This document shows positions 39,186 through 49,243 of a stretch of DNA of 64,000 nt, piece by piece. The stretch's first letter is position 1. Every line of letters begins with the position of its first letter. Made by a program: the position numbers and the translations under genes. The stretch is from Moniliophthora roreri (Eukaryota > Basidiomycota > Agaricomycetes > Agaricales > Marasmiaceae): NCBI GenBank assembly GCA_001466705.2, contig LATX02000231.1, positions 226,046 through 290,045 on the forward strand, written 5' to 3'. The notes under the pieces are model-generated. The model saw nothing but the letters and a program-made list of their open reading frames with translations. It made no database searches and was not told the DNA's origin.

Positions 39186-39700
39186 TGCCTGCGGCGGCGC
39201 CTCACCTTGCTCGCCTTCAATGGAATAAGAGTAGGTGCCGAAGATGACAGACTTGGTCATGAAGCTAAATCTTTCGGAGGATCTAGAATGGGTCACAGAT
39301 TCAGCTTCTGTTTTAACAACTGCTATGAGCGCAGTAATCTCGAACCTTGTTTACCCTGTTGCACGAGCTCAGGGGTGCTGAAGTAAGTCTTTTCGCGTGC
39401 TGTCCCAGCAGTCGGAGTGCCGACGGAACAGGCATTTAGCCTTTTATATAGGCTCCGACGGCTGAATTCGAAGGATCTTGACAAGCAAGGTGAATTCCTT
39501 CTCTCAAGTTCTTAGTCCAATACATATCTCATGACTCAGTATCTCGGCTAGACTTCCCCACTTGATCAGTCATCCACTGGAACAGGCGACTTAGGAACGC
39601 TTGTTAATGATACTATGGCGAGCCCGAGAATTAAAAATACTTCACAATGGCAACATATAAAGACGCCGTGTCCCTTCTGTCTACTTAACATTATTCCCTC

Positions 39701-41242
39701 AAGATCGCCGTACCAGACGAAGCTCTTGACCGAAACTAAAGCTCACTCGCCTCCCTGACGAAATCGATGAAGCAGGATGGGACTACAGTGCACCTCTCGC
39801 CGATATTCGCAGGCTGCTCGCCAGATGGAAGGATGTATATGACTGGAGAAAGTACGAGAAAGTCCTGAATGAGGAGCTGTCGCAATACACGAGGGATATC
39901 GAGGTTGAGGGGCATGGAGTGCTGAATATACACTACGTTCACAAGAAGAGTGAAGTGACGAATGCTATCCCGCTTTTGTTCGTTCATGGATGTAAGTGGT
40001 CCTGTTGTTCATGCTTGATTGCGATCGCTAACGAATGTGGCAGGGCCTGGAAGCTTCCTCGAAATCAGAAAGATCTTGCCGTTGTTGACTGCTACTGAAC
40101 CGGGAATGCCCAGCTTCCATGTCGTTGGCGTGGGTCTTCCTGGGTTTGGCTTCTCTGAAGGAACAAAGAATAAGGGGTTCGACCTACCGCAATACGCAGA
40201 GGTCTGTTCTTTCATGTTCACTTACTCAGAGTAGTGGTAATTCGAAACCCCAGGTTGGTCATAAACTCATGCTAGCGCTTGGGTATACAGAATATGGTGT
40301 GTGACGAGTTTTTCGCTATCCTTAACATGGCTCATTCATCATGGCTTGCGTTTACACAGTGCGTCCCACCTCTAACCCCAAAACCGCATGCAAGGGAGAG
40401 TAGGCACCGTGCAGCCCATCTAGATCTCATGCATTCTGTTCAAGGTCACCCACGCCATGGCTTCTACATACGGCGGCAAACACGTCAAGGCTTGGCACAC
40501 CAATTTCCCAATGTATGCTTCCACCTTCACCGCTCTTCCCGTTCTCACTTGATGTCTACATTCTAGTGTGTCTGGCCCTCCAGAAGATGTCGACCCCACA
40601 AAGTATGACAAGGAAGATCTCGAACGGCTCGAGCGATCGGAGTGGTTCCGGACGAAAGGATATGGCTACTTCCTGGAACAGTCAACGCAGCCCCAAACCA
40701 TTGGGTATAGCCTGACAGATTCGCCAGTCGGTCTCCTAGCATGGATTTATGAGAAAATGATAGTTTGGACAGATGCATATCCTTGGGATGACGATGAAGG
40801 TACATTTTTTTCTCTCTCCAGTTGGCGCAGTGAATCAACTAATATAACGATGACAGTTCTGACTTGGATATCCGTATACTGGTTCTCGCGATCGGGACCA
40901 GCAGCCTCGTTAAGAATATACCATGAGGTCCGAACTGTGGCAGGTAGACCTGAAGCTGTCCCGATGCCTACAATTCCAGCTGGATACTCGATCTTCCCGA
41001 AAGAGATCATTATAAACCCAAAATCGTAAGTGTTCTCGCTCTCTGAATTATCGTGCTTGTTCTGACTACGATCTTATAGATGGTACACTGACAAAAACAT
41101 TGTTTTCGTTTCGAACCATGAACGTGGTGGACATTTCGCGGCACATGAGCAGCCAGACAAATTAGCTGGAGATTTGAGGAACATGTTTGGGAAAGGCGGA
41201 CCAGCATATGGGGTTGTTCCTGGAAAAGACGGGTACGAATAG
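39701..41242 (+). pseudogene. Epoxide hydrolase (alpha/beta-hydrolase, EHN type), module B, disrupted
   Basis: Similar to fungal microsomal-type epoxide hydrolases that open epoxides through an Asp ester intermediate. Visible: EHN-domain start KIAVPDEALDR, then KLTRLPDEIDEAGWDYSAPL, the oxyanion motif HGWPGSFLE (split by an intron), [49 protein letters not shown], and near the end [13 protein letters not shown] (catalytic His region). Two defects: a one-base frame change near 39732 shared with module C and no in-frame ATG before it; and the exon that should carry the GGDWG nucleophile is replaced by its non-reversed complement (40357-40411). The exons after that are open to the TAG at 41240-41242. 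If the complement block is an assembly error, only the 5' defect remains. Confidence 0.75.
40357..40411. other. Non-reversed complement block 2 (55 nt) over the nucleophile exon
   Basis: All 55 bases are the complement, in the same left-to-right order, of 48132-48186 in module C, which there encodes VTQGGDWGFG and the following splice donor. The flanks TTTACA and GCCCATCTAGATCTC are identical in the normal orientation. Confidence 0.95.
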
Positions 41243-41456
41243 ATTTCTGCATAACTCAAATTGTACAATAGATAGTAGGACACCTGCAGGTCCAGTTCAA
41301 GCTGAACCGCAAAAATTTTTTTACAAAGAATATTCGAACGAATCAAATTCTTTTGCACCATAGCTACTTCGGAACCGCGTTGTGAACTTCGTGCGCGTCG
41401 GCGCTGTATTCAGATTGGAAATCAGAAGTCGTACTTGGCTGAAGGAGAATGAGGAT

Positions 41457-41511
41457 TGAATGGTCAGAGTTGGTTATACACCATACTTTAAACAGGTAAC
41501 ATACCGTACCT
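41457..41511. other. Non-reversed complement block 3 (55 nt)
   Basis: 55 of 55 bases complement 49233-49287 of module C in the same order. It covers the 3' end of the membrane-protein gene. Confidence 0.95.
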
Positions 41512-41707
41512 GCGCAGTAGGGTCAGGCTTCCTCAACGCCATCAGTGCGATGACGATGAGAAATATCCTCGCGACTATGTATGCCAAAGCAAGGACAAAA
41601 CACAAGGACAAGGAGATGATGTTGCTTCCGCCGACCTGCTGTTTAAACCAACCGAGACATCGTCCAATGATTCCCAATTCAACGCCGTCTAAATATGCGT
41701 GAAAGAA

Positions 41708-41762
41708 GGGGTCGTGCTCGCCGTTTTTTCAGTGGCTTTCCCTGCACTAGGCGGTAACCTCA
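41708..41762. other. Non-reversed complement block 4 (55 nt)
   Basis: 55 of 55 bases complement 49484-49538 of module C in the same order. It lies inside the third exon of the membrane-protein gene. Confidence 0.95.
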
Positions 41763-42722
41763 TGTTCCGTTTTCGTAGGGAAATTGAAGAACCAAGCAAT
41801 GCAGTGGAGGGCTCCAAAGCTAACTGCAATTAAGTAGCACGCAATGAAGAGCTGCGGCGGGTCCCGCTTCAGTCTGGAAGAGAAACGCGAACTCCCGTCA
41901 TCCTTGTTCAAACCAATGCATATCTGGATGAACTTGAGTAGGAAGAACAGAAATGGGTAAAATGGAATGAAGGCGATCACGTAGAAGTCTGTGTTGAAAA
42001 GGTAATCGAATGTCTCGTAAAAGTCGGAGACGAAGAACGACCAAATCGCAATTAGCCCGTCGATAATAGCGGAAGTGGATTCGACGCTATCAAGTGTAGC
42101 CAGGGACTCTGTTGGCGTATCGAGAGGCAACTGTACTCGAATGGGGTATTGAACACCAAGTGGTTTGTACCACCACAGGGAACAAGTGATGAAGTTGAGA
42201 AAAGCGAAGGCCAAGGTTACGATCTCCAGTTCGGTCACGGCGAGTCCCTTGATGGCACGAACGATGCACTGCAGGATGAACCAGCCAGTCTGAATTATGA
42301 CAATGACTTTGGATAATGTGGTGTCTGCATGGCTTCTATCCTTTATCTCCGCCTTGGTAATGTATAAATGTCCTTGGTCAACAAGACATTCCAGAAGACA
42401 TGAGTACGCTGGTTGCTCCTGCAGAGAGGCGTTTGAGAGGATAGTCTATACTTAAGTGAAATATTCGTACATGCTCATTCTCCTTCCTGGCGGCCGTTAT
42501 TTTTTCAGCTTGTTCGCGGTCGTGACCTGAATAGTCAACTGTTGTCATCCTACGATCGGTTTTCTGGTTCCAATCCTCCCAAAGGGGGTAGAGGAATCTG
42601 TCATCGTCATACAGCGCAAACCCTCCCATAAGGACGAAAAATGCGTGTGTCATTCCCCAGCCATACTCTGAGGCAGTTGATTAGCATTCTCGATTCAGAG
42701 TGAACAAGTTATGTTATTGACC

Positions 42723-42777
42723 AAACTTGACGAAAGATTAAACGGAACGGCGCTTGGTAACTGCGTAACGGGTGTTT
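42723..42777. other. Non-reversed complement block 5 (55 nt)
   Basis: 55 of 55 bases complement 50500-50554 of module C in the same order. It covers the end of exon 1 of the membrane-protein gene (MRQWFAARQIRKQFK region in C). Confidence 0.95.
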
Positions 42778-43043
42778 ACAATGAGCTCCGGTGCAATGAG
42801 AGCCAAAAACATGATCACGGCGTTCGCTAGAAACACAACAGCACCATTCTCGCCGTGTTTGGGTACATTGGGATGAATTGCAACCCAAGTGCAGATGAAG
42901 ACGACAGAAAAACAGCTCCATACGATGTTTGCAACGGTGCGACAACCATGAAGGTCATCGCATGTCGCAGTGGAGCTGTCGACGGAAGCCAGCGTCAAAG
43001 GTTCGGCGGAGGATGATGTACTATTGGGGACCAGTGGTAGAGC

Positions 43044-43098
43044 TTTTCGTATCTCCTACCAGTACTAATCTTGTTGTCTCTTTCCAGTGGTACCCGTA
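43044..43098. other. Non-reversed complement block 6 (55 nt)
   Basis: 55 of 55 bases complement 50740-50794 of module C in the same order. It covers the start codon region of the membrane-protein gene. Confidence 0.95.
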
Positions 43099-43224
43099 AC
43101 GGATATTTAAAATTTATCCCAACTCCTTACAAGGACCCAGCGCTTGAGAGCTTGACATCCTGAATTTTCAGTTGGCGCCTTCGATCTTATCGCAAGAGCT
43201 TCGGCGCTGAATTAAATACGCTGC

Positions 43225-44040
43225 GCGGTTCTCAATGGACGTGAGGTAAAGTAGAGCGGAAAGAAGATATACACGAGGCCGTGAATTTATCATTCATGTG
43301 GACTCTCCTGTCATAGAATGATTGAGTTCTCAGACTATAGAGCTGGAAAGACGCCTACTTTGCTCCGGTTACTGTTGCGTATCCGGCACACTCGACTTCT
43401 CGGTATTCAGAATCTTCCGAGGCCCACAACACAGTTCAACCTCTGTTCAGACTCGTCATTGTTTACTTAGACGTAGACTGGGATGGATGAGAGCAGGAAT
43501 ATAGATCATGTTGGTGTAAGCGTGACATTGTATGCTATGAACGAACGTTTGGCAAGCTTGCCATGAGGTGACGAGACCGAATTCGGTAAATTAAATCACG
43601 CACTGTACTAACATATATATCCCATTTTGCTCAACGAGAGGTAACCTGCTAGACAGCCAGAATAATATTAGCTCTCTTTGTCGATTTGGTTACCCGGGGG
43701 TAGCCTGCGGACGTGAACAGAGGCTTAGTACTCGGTACTCGCAAAAGGGAAATAGGCTCACCACGAGGGTAGTACCGCTACTCCGACTGGGTAAGCGTAG
43801 ATCTCAGGACTCGTCAAACAATGTGGCGCCCCGCTGGATGAAATCTTTCTCAACCTTCTGCTGTCAGACAAATATGAAGCCACGTACTTGTGATTTCCCC
43901 GCTTTCCCAAAGTCTTTGTTCATCTTTCGAGTAAAGCTCGAGTATCAAACAGTCCGCTGCGTTTTCGCCGGCAACCATAGAAATGCGCACCGTGCCTGTT
44001 CTTGACAGTTCATGGGTGCCGTCAAATGGTACCCGTCGCC
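43225..44040. other. Spacer, no gene recognised
   Basis: Short ORFs only; contains the end of module B homology and unrelated sequence. Confidence 0.3.
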
Positions 44041-44780
44041 GTCCTGTCATACTACCGTGAACGGGACCCGACCAGCAAAAACGGTCCCAAACGGATGTTA
44101 ACTGGTTGAACGGGTTGGTGGGCGCTGGATGGGCTATTCCTGTCAGGCATGGCAAGACCCCTTGGGGCAATCGAAATGTCAGCTTTCAGTGTTTTCGACA
44201 ACATTTTCACACAAAGCTGCTCACCGGGATCTTTGGTGAACAACAATGATACCTACTTTGGGGCACCCAGGAGATGTGATTTCCACTTGCCAACCAAAAA
44301 ACTTGAGGTCAGCTCTTTCCTACCATAAATGAAGTCCAAAGGAGCTGACTATAGTCCAAAAAATCGGAGAATAACATAGATCCTCGCCGAATACCTGTCG
44401 ATGGCCGTTTTATACCGCTCCGAGTACCATGCCGTCCCGTTCAAGTCTAGGATGAGATCGTTTCACGGACGGTTTGTAGCGAACCGTGACCGCCAACGGT
44501 TTGCTGACGGCCGTGACTCGTCGAGGACACGATACGCATCCCTAGGCGGGAGAACCAAAAAGGCTTGAGTCCAGTGGGATCTTGATGGGCGAAGCCCAAA
44601 ATTGCGTGTAGGATTTGCGTCTAGTAATTGGGCCGATCTCGAAGTCCGCCTTGAGGGTCTCGTCATCGTTCGAAATTCATTCCAAAGGTTGTAGACAGAC
44701 CCGAAAGACAACTGAAAGACCTGTAACAAGTCATTACCAGTGATAATCCAACAACTCCAGAATAAGCTGCATGTCGGCGT
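44041..44780. repeat. Dispersed repeat, copy 1
   Basis: About 740 bp that align with 57463-58021 plus 58741-58900, starting ACCGTGAACGGGAC and including GGCATGG(C/A)AAGACCC, GAACAACAATGATA and ATTCATTCCAAAGGTTG. No convincing protein is encoded. A minus-strand ORF at 44463-44843 is present only in this copy. It is probably an old DNA-transposon remnant of unassigned class. Confidence 0.65.
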
Positions 44781-44959
44781 TACAGTATGTGTGGCCGAGG
44801 TCGGAGGTGGAGAGCGTAACGGGTCATCATCATTCCCACGCACTGCGTGACCTCTTTTCCTCTCACTGTGTCAATTCATGCCTCAAAGCCCAAAAGACGA
44901 TAAAATGGACAAAAAATGGGCATAATTCCCAGAGAGACCTCAAGGCACCCGCGGCGAGA

Positions 44960-45544
44960 AGACGATTCCAAATCTGATCAAGAAAAAAAAAATTTTCCCG
45001 GAGTTAGAACGTCAACGCTTCGATAGTTCGTACCAAGTATACGCCTTTTCCTGATCTTGTCTCCACTCTTTCCAATGCATTCCTAATTTCAGGACGATTT
45101 CGGCATCGATTGGCCTGTCTGGTACTCATTTCTACTATCGAAATTCACTCCCGTACGAAAGCATATTATGGGCCTGGGGCACCTCCCGTTCGAAAGCTCG
45201 CTAAATAGGTCTCGAATGGGTTTGGGGAGAAAATCCAGGACGGATGCCATTGTGAGTTATCCTTCTTTTCGCGTCTTGGGTTGATAACTGACCTTTTCAG
45301 TCTGCCAGCTGTCGACGACCAAATTCAAATGCAAGATGAAGATTATCTCCCCCGCATGATATCGCCACTAGATCAAGGTTGATATGAAAGCATCCGTGCG
45401 GAAGCCATTAGATCGTCCCCGGTAGCCTCCAAAAAAAAGGAAAGAAACGATTCAAGAAGAGGCTTCTTGTCGCATGGGGCTTGCCGGCGTATATGCCAAG
45501 ATGAGGTGTTCGAAGGTGAACAAACACTGTCGATTCCCGCTATG
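44960..45544. other. No gene recognised
   Basis: Contains an A-rich tract at 44980-44995. No motif-bearing ORF. Confidence 0.3.
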
Positions 45545-46509
45545 CTAACAGTGGCCTTGTACTAGTGAAGGATTATCAACTCGGCGCTGTACGGTCGCGA
45601 TATATTGTTTTGGTCAAAATTGACCAGGCTTCCCAAATAGCTAGGTGTGTGCATTTCGTCTTCTGCAAGGCCAGAACTAAAATTTTGAACATAGTGCCAT
45701 TTCGAAAACCTCATGTTTCTCTCTTTGAGCTTTGCATGAAGGTATTCATCAGTCATCGGAGTTCTGTTTACCGGAACCGATTGCGAAAGCGACAGAGCAG
45801 CTCGGGAAGACGAATTTCCAATGCGCGCCCTGGAAGGGACGTGTCAAGATGTCAAGGTTACGAGTGTACCGCTAGTTGACTCCGCGAGTCGATATGGTGG
45901 GCATTCCCAAAGTCCCGTTCAGTTCCAATCTGTCACTCACAAGACGTCACCACAGGAAATTGGAATTACACACTCCCCGTCATCCATCACATCTCGCCGT
46001 ACTTTCAAGCAATGTGAAGGCAGAGGCGTTGTTGGTGAAACCGGTTGTGATCATCATCGGAGGGGGGCATACGTGGTTTAGGTGGGAGCGAGCGTTCCCC
46101 TTACTGCTGTAGCAGGGCTCTGATCTTGATAGGCCCTTTAGGTTAGCCTTTGGATGCCGGACTACGAGGTTGAGATATCTGGTGTTGTCGAAAAGGTGAT
46201 ACGAAATTTGTTCGAGATAACCCTCCACTAAACTTGATTTCCAGATCGAGGGAAGCTTATGCGAACCCCACGCTGGCGTTGGTCTGGACGGTTCGAGACT
46301 TTTCTCCCTCTGAGAGGTTCGGATGCTCTCTACATAACATAGAATTTGAAGGAGGCCTCGGCTTCGAAACTTTTGTACTTTCGTGATTATGTTCACTTTG
46401 GCGTCTAAATCTGCCTATTATTTGTACAATCTTTGGCAAAATCTTTGGCGCGCATGACGCGTGAGGCGTGATTTCGACCCTTTTCGGGAGGTGGGGAAGC
46501 TCTGTTTTC
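45545..46509. repeat. Left flank of module C, repeated in module D
   Basis: About 965 bp that match 62670-63632 with scattered SNPs and small indels (for example GGTCGCGATATATTGTTTTG and GACTCCGCGAGTCGATATGG). It is not present in front of module B. No supported gene; ORFs differ between the two copies. Confidence 0.8.
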
Positions 46510-46780
46510 TCTGCGACTCCGAGTTACGTCGCGCAGTGCACTTTATGAACCTCGAGTCATCGTGGGCGCGACTTGAAACTGCGTGAATTCTAGTGCGTTT
46601 CTTCGTTAACGATAGTCTAGTAATCCTTTTCGCTGACCTGTGTTCTCAGAGTACTCGTAAAGATTATGAACGCACACAATAACAGTCAAGTATGCATCAG
46701 AAGGAAACAGTGCACTCCTCAGTGAGAGACGTGATCTGGGGGACTAGAAGTGGTGATGAAATTTTATACATGGTGAGGCG

Positions 46781-47128
46781 ATGGGACTGGTTAAAATGCG
46801 TTTTCTAATGGTGTCTTGGCCGAATTGGGTCACCTCATCGTATGTCAACAGCTGCGTTCGCCTTGTATCGGGTGCACTTTTCGCTACAAACTCTTGCCTG
46901 CCCACGACACTCATTCCGAAGAATTGCCGCCTGCGGCGGCGCCTCACCTTACTTGTCTTCAACGGAATAGAAGTAGGTGCCGAAAAAATAACAGACTTGG
47001 CCATGAAGCTAAATCTTTCGGAGGATCTAGAATGGGTCACAGATCCAGATTCTGTTTCAACAACAACTGCTATGAGTGCAGTAATATCGAACCTGGTTTA
47101 CCTTGTTGCACGAGTTCAAGAGTGCTGA
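46781..47128 (+). CDS. Hypothetical ORF at the head of module C
   Basis: 115 codons with no intron, shared in part with module D and, interrupted, with module B. It contains LVFNGIEVGAEKITDLAMKL and SEDLEWVTDPDS. I do not recognise it. It could be a remnant exon or a chance ORF conserved only because the repeats are recent. Confidence 0.25.
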   Translation: MGLVKMRFLMVSWPNWVTSSYVNSCVRLVSGALFATNSCLPTTLIPKNCRLRRRLTLLVFNGIEVGAEKITDLAMKLNLSEDLEWVTDPDSVSTTTAMSAVISNLVYLVARVQEC

Positions 47129-47414
47129 AGTCTTTTCGCGTGTTGCCCCAGCAGTCAGAGTGGAAGGCCATGAGCGCTGAGCCGTGGTGCCGACGGAACA
47201 GGTATCTAGCCTTTTATACGATATAGGTTCCGGCGGCTGAATTCGAAGGATCTTGACAAGCAAGGTGAATTCCTTCTCTCAAGTCCTTAGTCCAATACAT
47301 ATCTCACGACTCAGTATCCCGACTAGACCTCCCCGCTTGATCAGTCATCCACTGGAACAGGCGACTTAGGAACGCTTGTTAATGATACTATGGCGAGCCC
47401 GAGAATTAAAAATA

Positions 47415-47475
47415 CTTCACAATGGCAACATATAAAGACGCCGTGTCCCTTCTGTCTACTTAACATTATTCCCTC
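47415..47475 (+). promoter_or_regulatory. Probable TATA-type promoter of the module C hydrolase
   Basis: ACATATAAAGACGCC at about 47429-47443 is followed within about 45 bp by the start of the coding similarity, and the same sequence is at about 39650 in module B. The spacing fits a TATA box and transcription start, although no ATG opens the expected frame. Confidence 0.4.
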
Positions 47476-49018
47476 AAGATCGCCGTACCAGACGAAGCTC
47501 TTGACCGAAACTAAAGCTCACTCGCCTCCCTGACGAAATCGATGAAGCAGGATGGGACTACAGTGCACCTCTCGCCGATATTCGCAGGCTGCTCGCCAGA
47601 TGGAAGGATGTATATGACTGGAGAAAGTACGAGAAAGTCCTGAATGAGGAGCTGTCGCAATACACGAGGGATATCGAGGTTGAGGGGCATGGAGTGCTGA
47701 ATATTCACTACATTCACAAGAAGAGTGAAGTGGTGAATGCCATCCCGTTGTTGTTCGTTCATGGATGTAAGTGGTCCTGTTGTTCATGCTTGATTGCGAT
47801 CACTAACGAATGTGGCAGGACCCGGAAGCTTCCTCGAACTCAGGAAGATCTTGCCGCTGTTGACGGCTACTGAACTGGGAATGCCCAGCTTCCACGTAGT
47901 TGGCTTGGGTCTTCCTGGGTTTGGCTTCTCTGAAGGAACAAAGAAGAAAGGTTTCGACCTATCGCAATACGCAGAGGTCTGTTCTTTCATGTTCACTTGC
48001 TCAGGGTAGTGGTAATTCGAAACCCCAGGTTGGTCATAAACTCATGCTAGCGCTTGGGTATACAGAATATGGTGTGTTACGAGTTTCTCACTACCATTAA
48101 CATGGCTCATTCATCATGGCTCGTGTTTACAGTCACGCAGGGTGGAGATTGGGGTTTTGGCGTACGTTCCCTCTCATCCGTGGCACAAGCCCATCTAGAT
48201 CTCATGCTGTCTGTTCAAGGTCACCCACGCCACGGCTTCTACATACGGCGGCAAACATGTCAAGGCTTGGCACACCAATTTCCCACTGTATGCTTCCACC
48301 TTCACCGCTCTTCCCGTTCTCACTTGATGTCTGCATTCTAGTGTGTCTGGCCCTCCAGAATATGTCGACCCCACAAAGTATGACAAGGAAGATCTCGAAC
48401 GGCTCGAGCGATCGGAGTGGTTCCGGACGAAAGGATATGGCTACTTCCTGGAACAGTCAACGCAGCCCCAAACCATTGGGTATAGCCTGACAGATTCGCC
48501 AGTCGGTCTTCTAGCATGGATTTATGAGAAAATGGTTGTCTGGACAGATGCATATCCTTGGGATGACGATGAAGGTACATTTTTTCTCTCTCTCCAGTCG
48601 GCGCAACGAATCAACTAATATGACGATGACAGTTCTGACTTGGATATCCGTATAACTGGTTCTTGCGATCGGGACCAGCAGCCTCGTTAAGAATATACCA
48701 TAAAGTCGAACTGTGTCAGGTAGACCTGAAGCTGTCCCGATGCCTACAATTCCAACTGGATACTCGATCTTCCCGAAAGAGATCATTATAAACCCAAAAT
48801 CGTAAGTGTTCTCGCTCTCTGAATTATCGTGCTTGTTCTGACTACGATCTTATAGATGGCACACTGACAAGAATATTGTTTTCATTTCGAATAAAGAACG
48901 TGGTGGACATTTCGCGGCACATGAGCAGCCAGACAAATTAGCTGGAGATTTGAGGAACATGTTTGGGAAAGGCGGACCAGCGTATGGAGTTGTTCCTGGA
49001 AAAGATGGGTACGAATAG
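47476..49018 (+). pseudogene. Epoxide hydrolase (alpha/beta-hydrolase, EHN type), module C, probable pseudogene
   Basis: Same gene as in module B, but with the nucleophile exon readable: VTQGGDWGFG followed by a 58-nt intron (GTACGT...TTCAAG) and VTHATASTYGGKHVKAWHTNFP. The oxyanion motif HG|(G/W)PGSFLE, GLPGFGFSE and [10 protein letters not shown] (catalytic His) are also visible. The triad would be Asp in GGDWG, His in GGHFAAHE and an acid in between. Defects: the 5' one-base frame change shared with module B (near 47507); an HGWPG to HGxPG change at the exon junction (GGACCC instead of GGGCCT at 47819); an extra A giving a stop near 48652 (GTATAACTGG for GTATACTGG); and a compensating deletion near 48705. 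Probably inactive. Confidence 0.75.
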
Positions 49019-49243
49019 AATTCTGCATAACTCAGATTGTACAATAGATAGTAGGACACCTGGAGGTTCACTTCAAGCCGAACCGCAAAAAATTTTACAA
49101 GGGGTATTCGAATGAATCAAATTCTTTTGCACCATAGCTACTTCGGAACCGCGTTATGAACTTCATGCGCGTCGGCACTGTATTCAGATTGGAAATCAGA
49201 AGTCGTACTTGGCTGAAGGAGAGAATGAGGACACTTACCAGTC

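Larger units (their letters stand above)
41450..43060 (-). pseudogene. Multi-pass membrane protein gene, module B, disrupted by complement blocks
   Basis: Collinear with the intact gene of module C. Recognisable parts: CDDLHGCRTVANIVWSC and WVAIHPNVPKHGE (exon 1), WGMTHAFFVLMGGFALYDDD (exon 2), VTELEIVTLAFAFLNF and RDPPQLFIACYL (exon 3). Four non-reversed complement blocks (41457-41511, 41708-41762, 42723-42777, 43044-43098) destroy the C-terminus, a helix in exon 3, the end of exon 1 and the start-codon region. It retains the 81 bp that module C has lost. Confidence 0.8.
38167..43224. repeat. Duplicated module B (direct repeat of module C)
   Basis: From TCCGACTCCGAGTTAC at about 38167 to GCGCTGAATTAAATACG at about 43224, this segment is collinear and mostly near-identical to 46510-50925. 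Differences are an extra ~588 bp at about 38599-39185, scattered SNPs and small indels, and six blocks that are complementary rather than identical. It contains an epoxide hydrolase (plus) and a membrane-protein gene (minus), tail to tail. Confidence 0.9.

Noticed and set aside
40357..40411. Ordinary local inversion as explanation for the B/C difference
   Set aside because: An inversion gives the reverse complement. Here the bases pair position by position in the same direction, so inversion does not fit.
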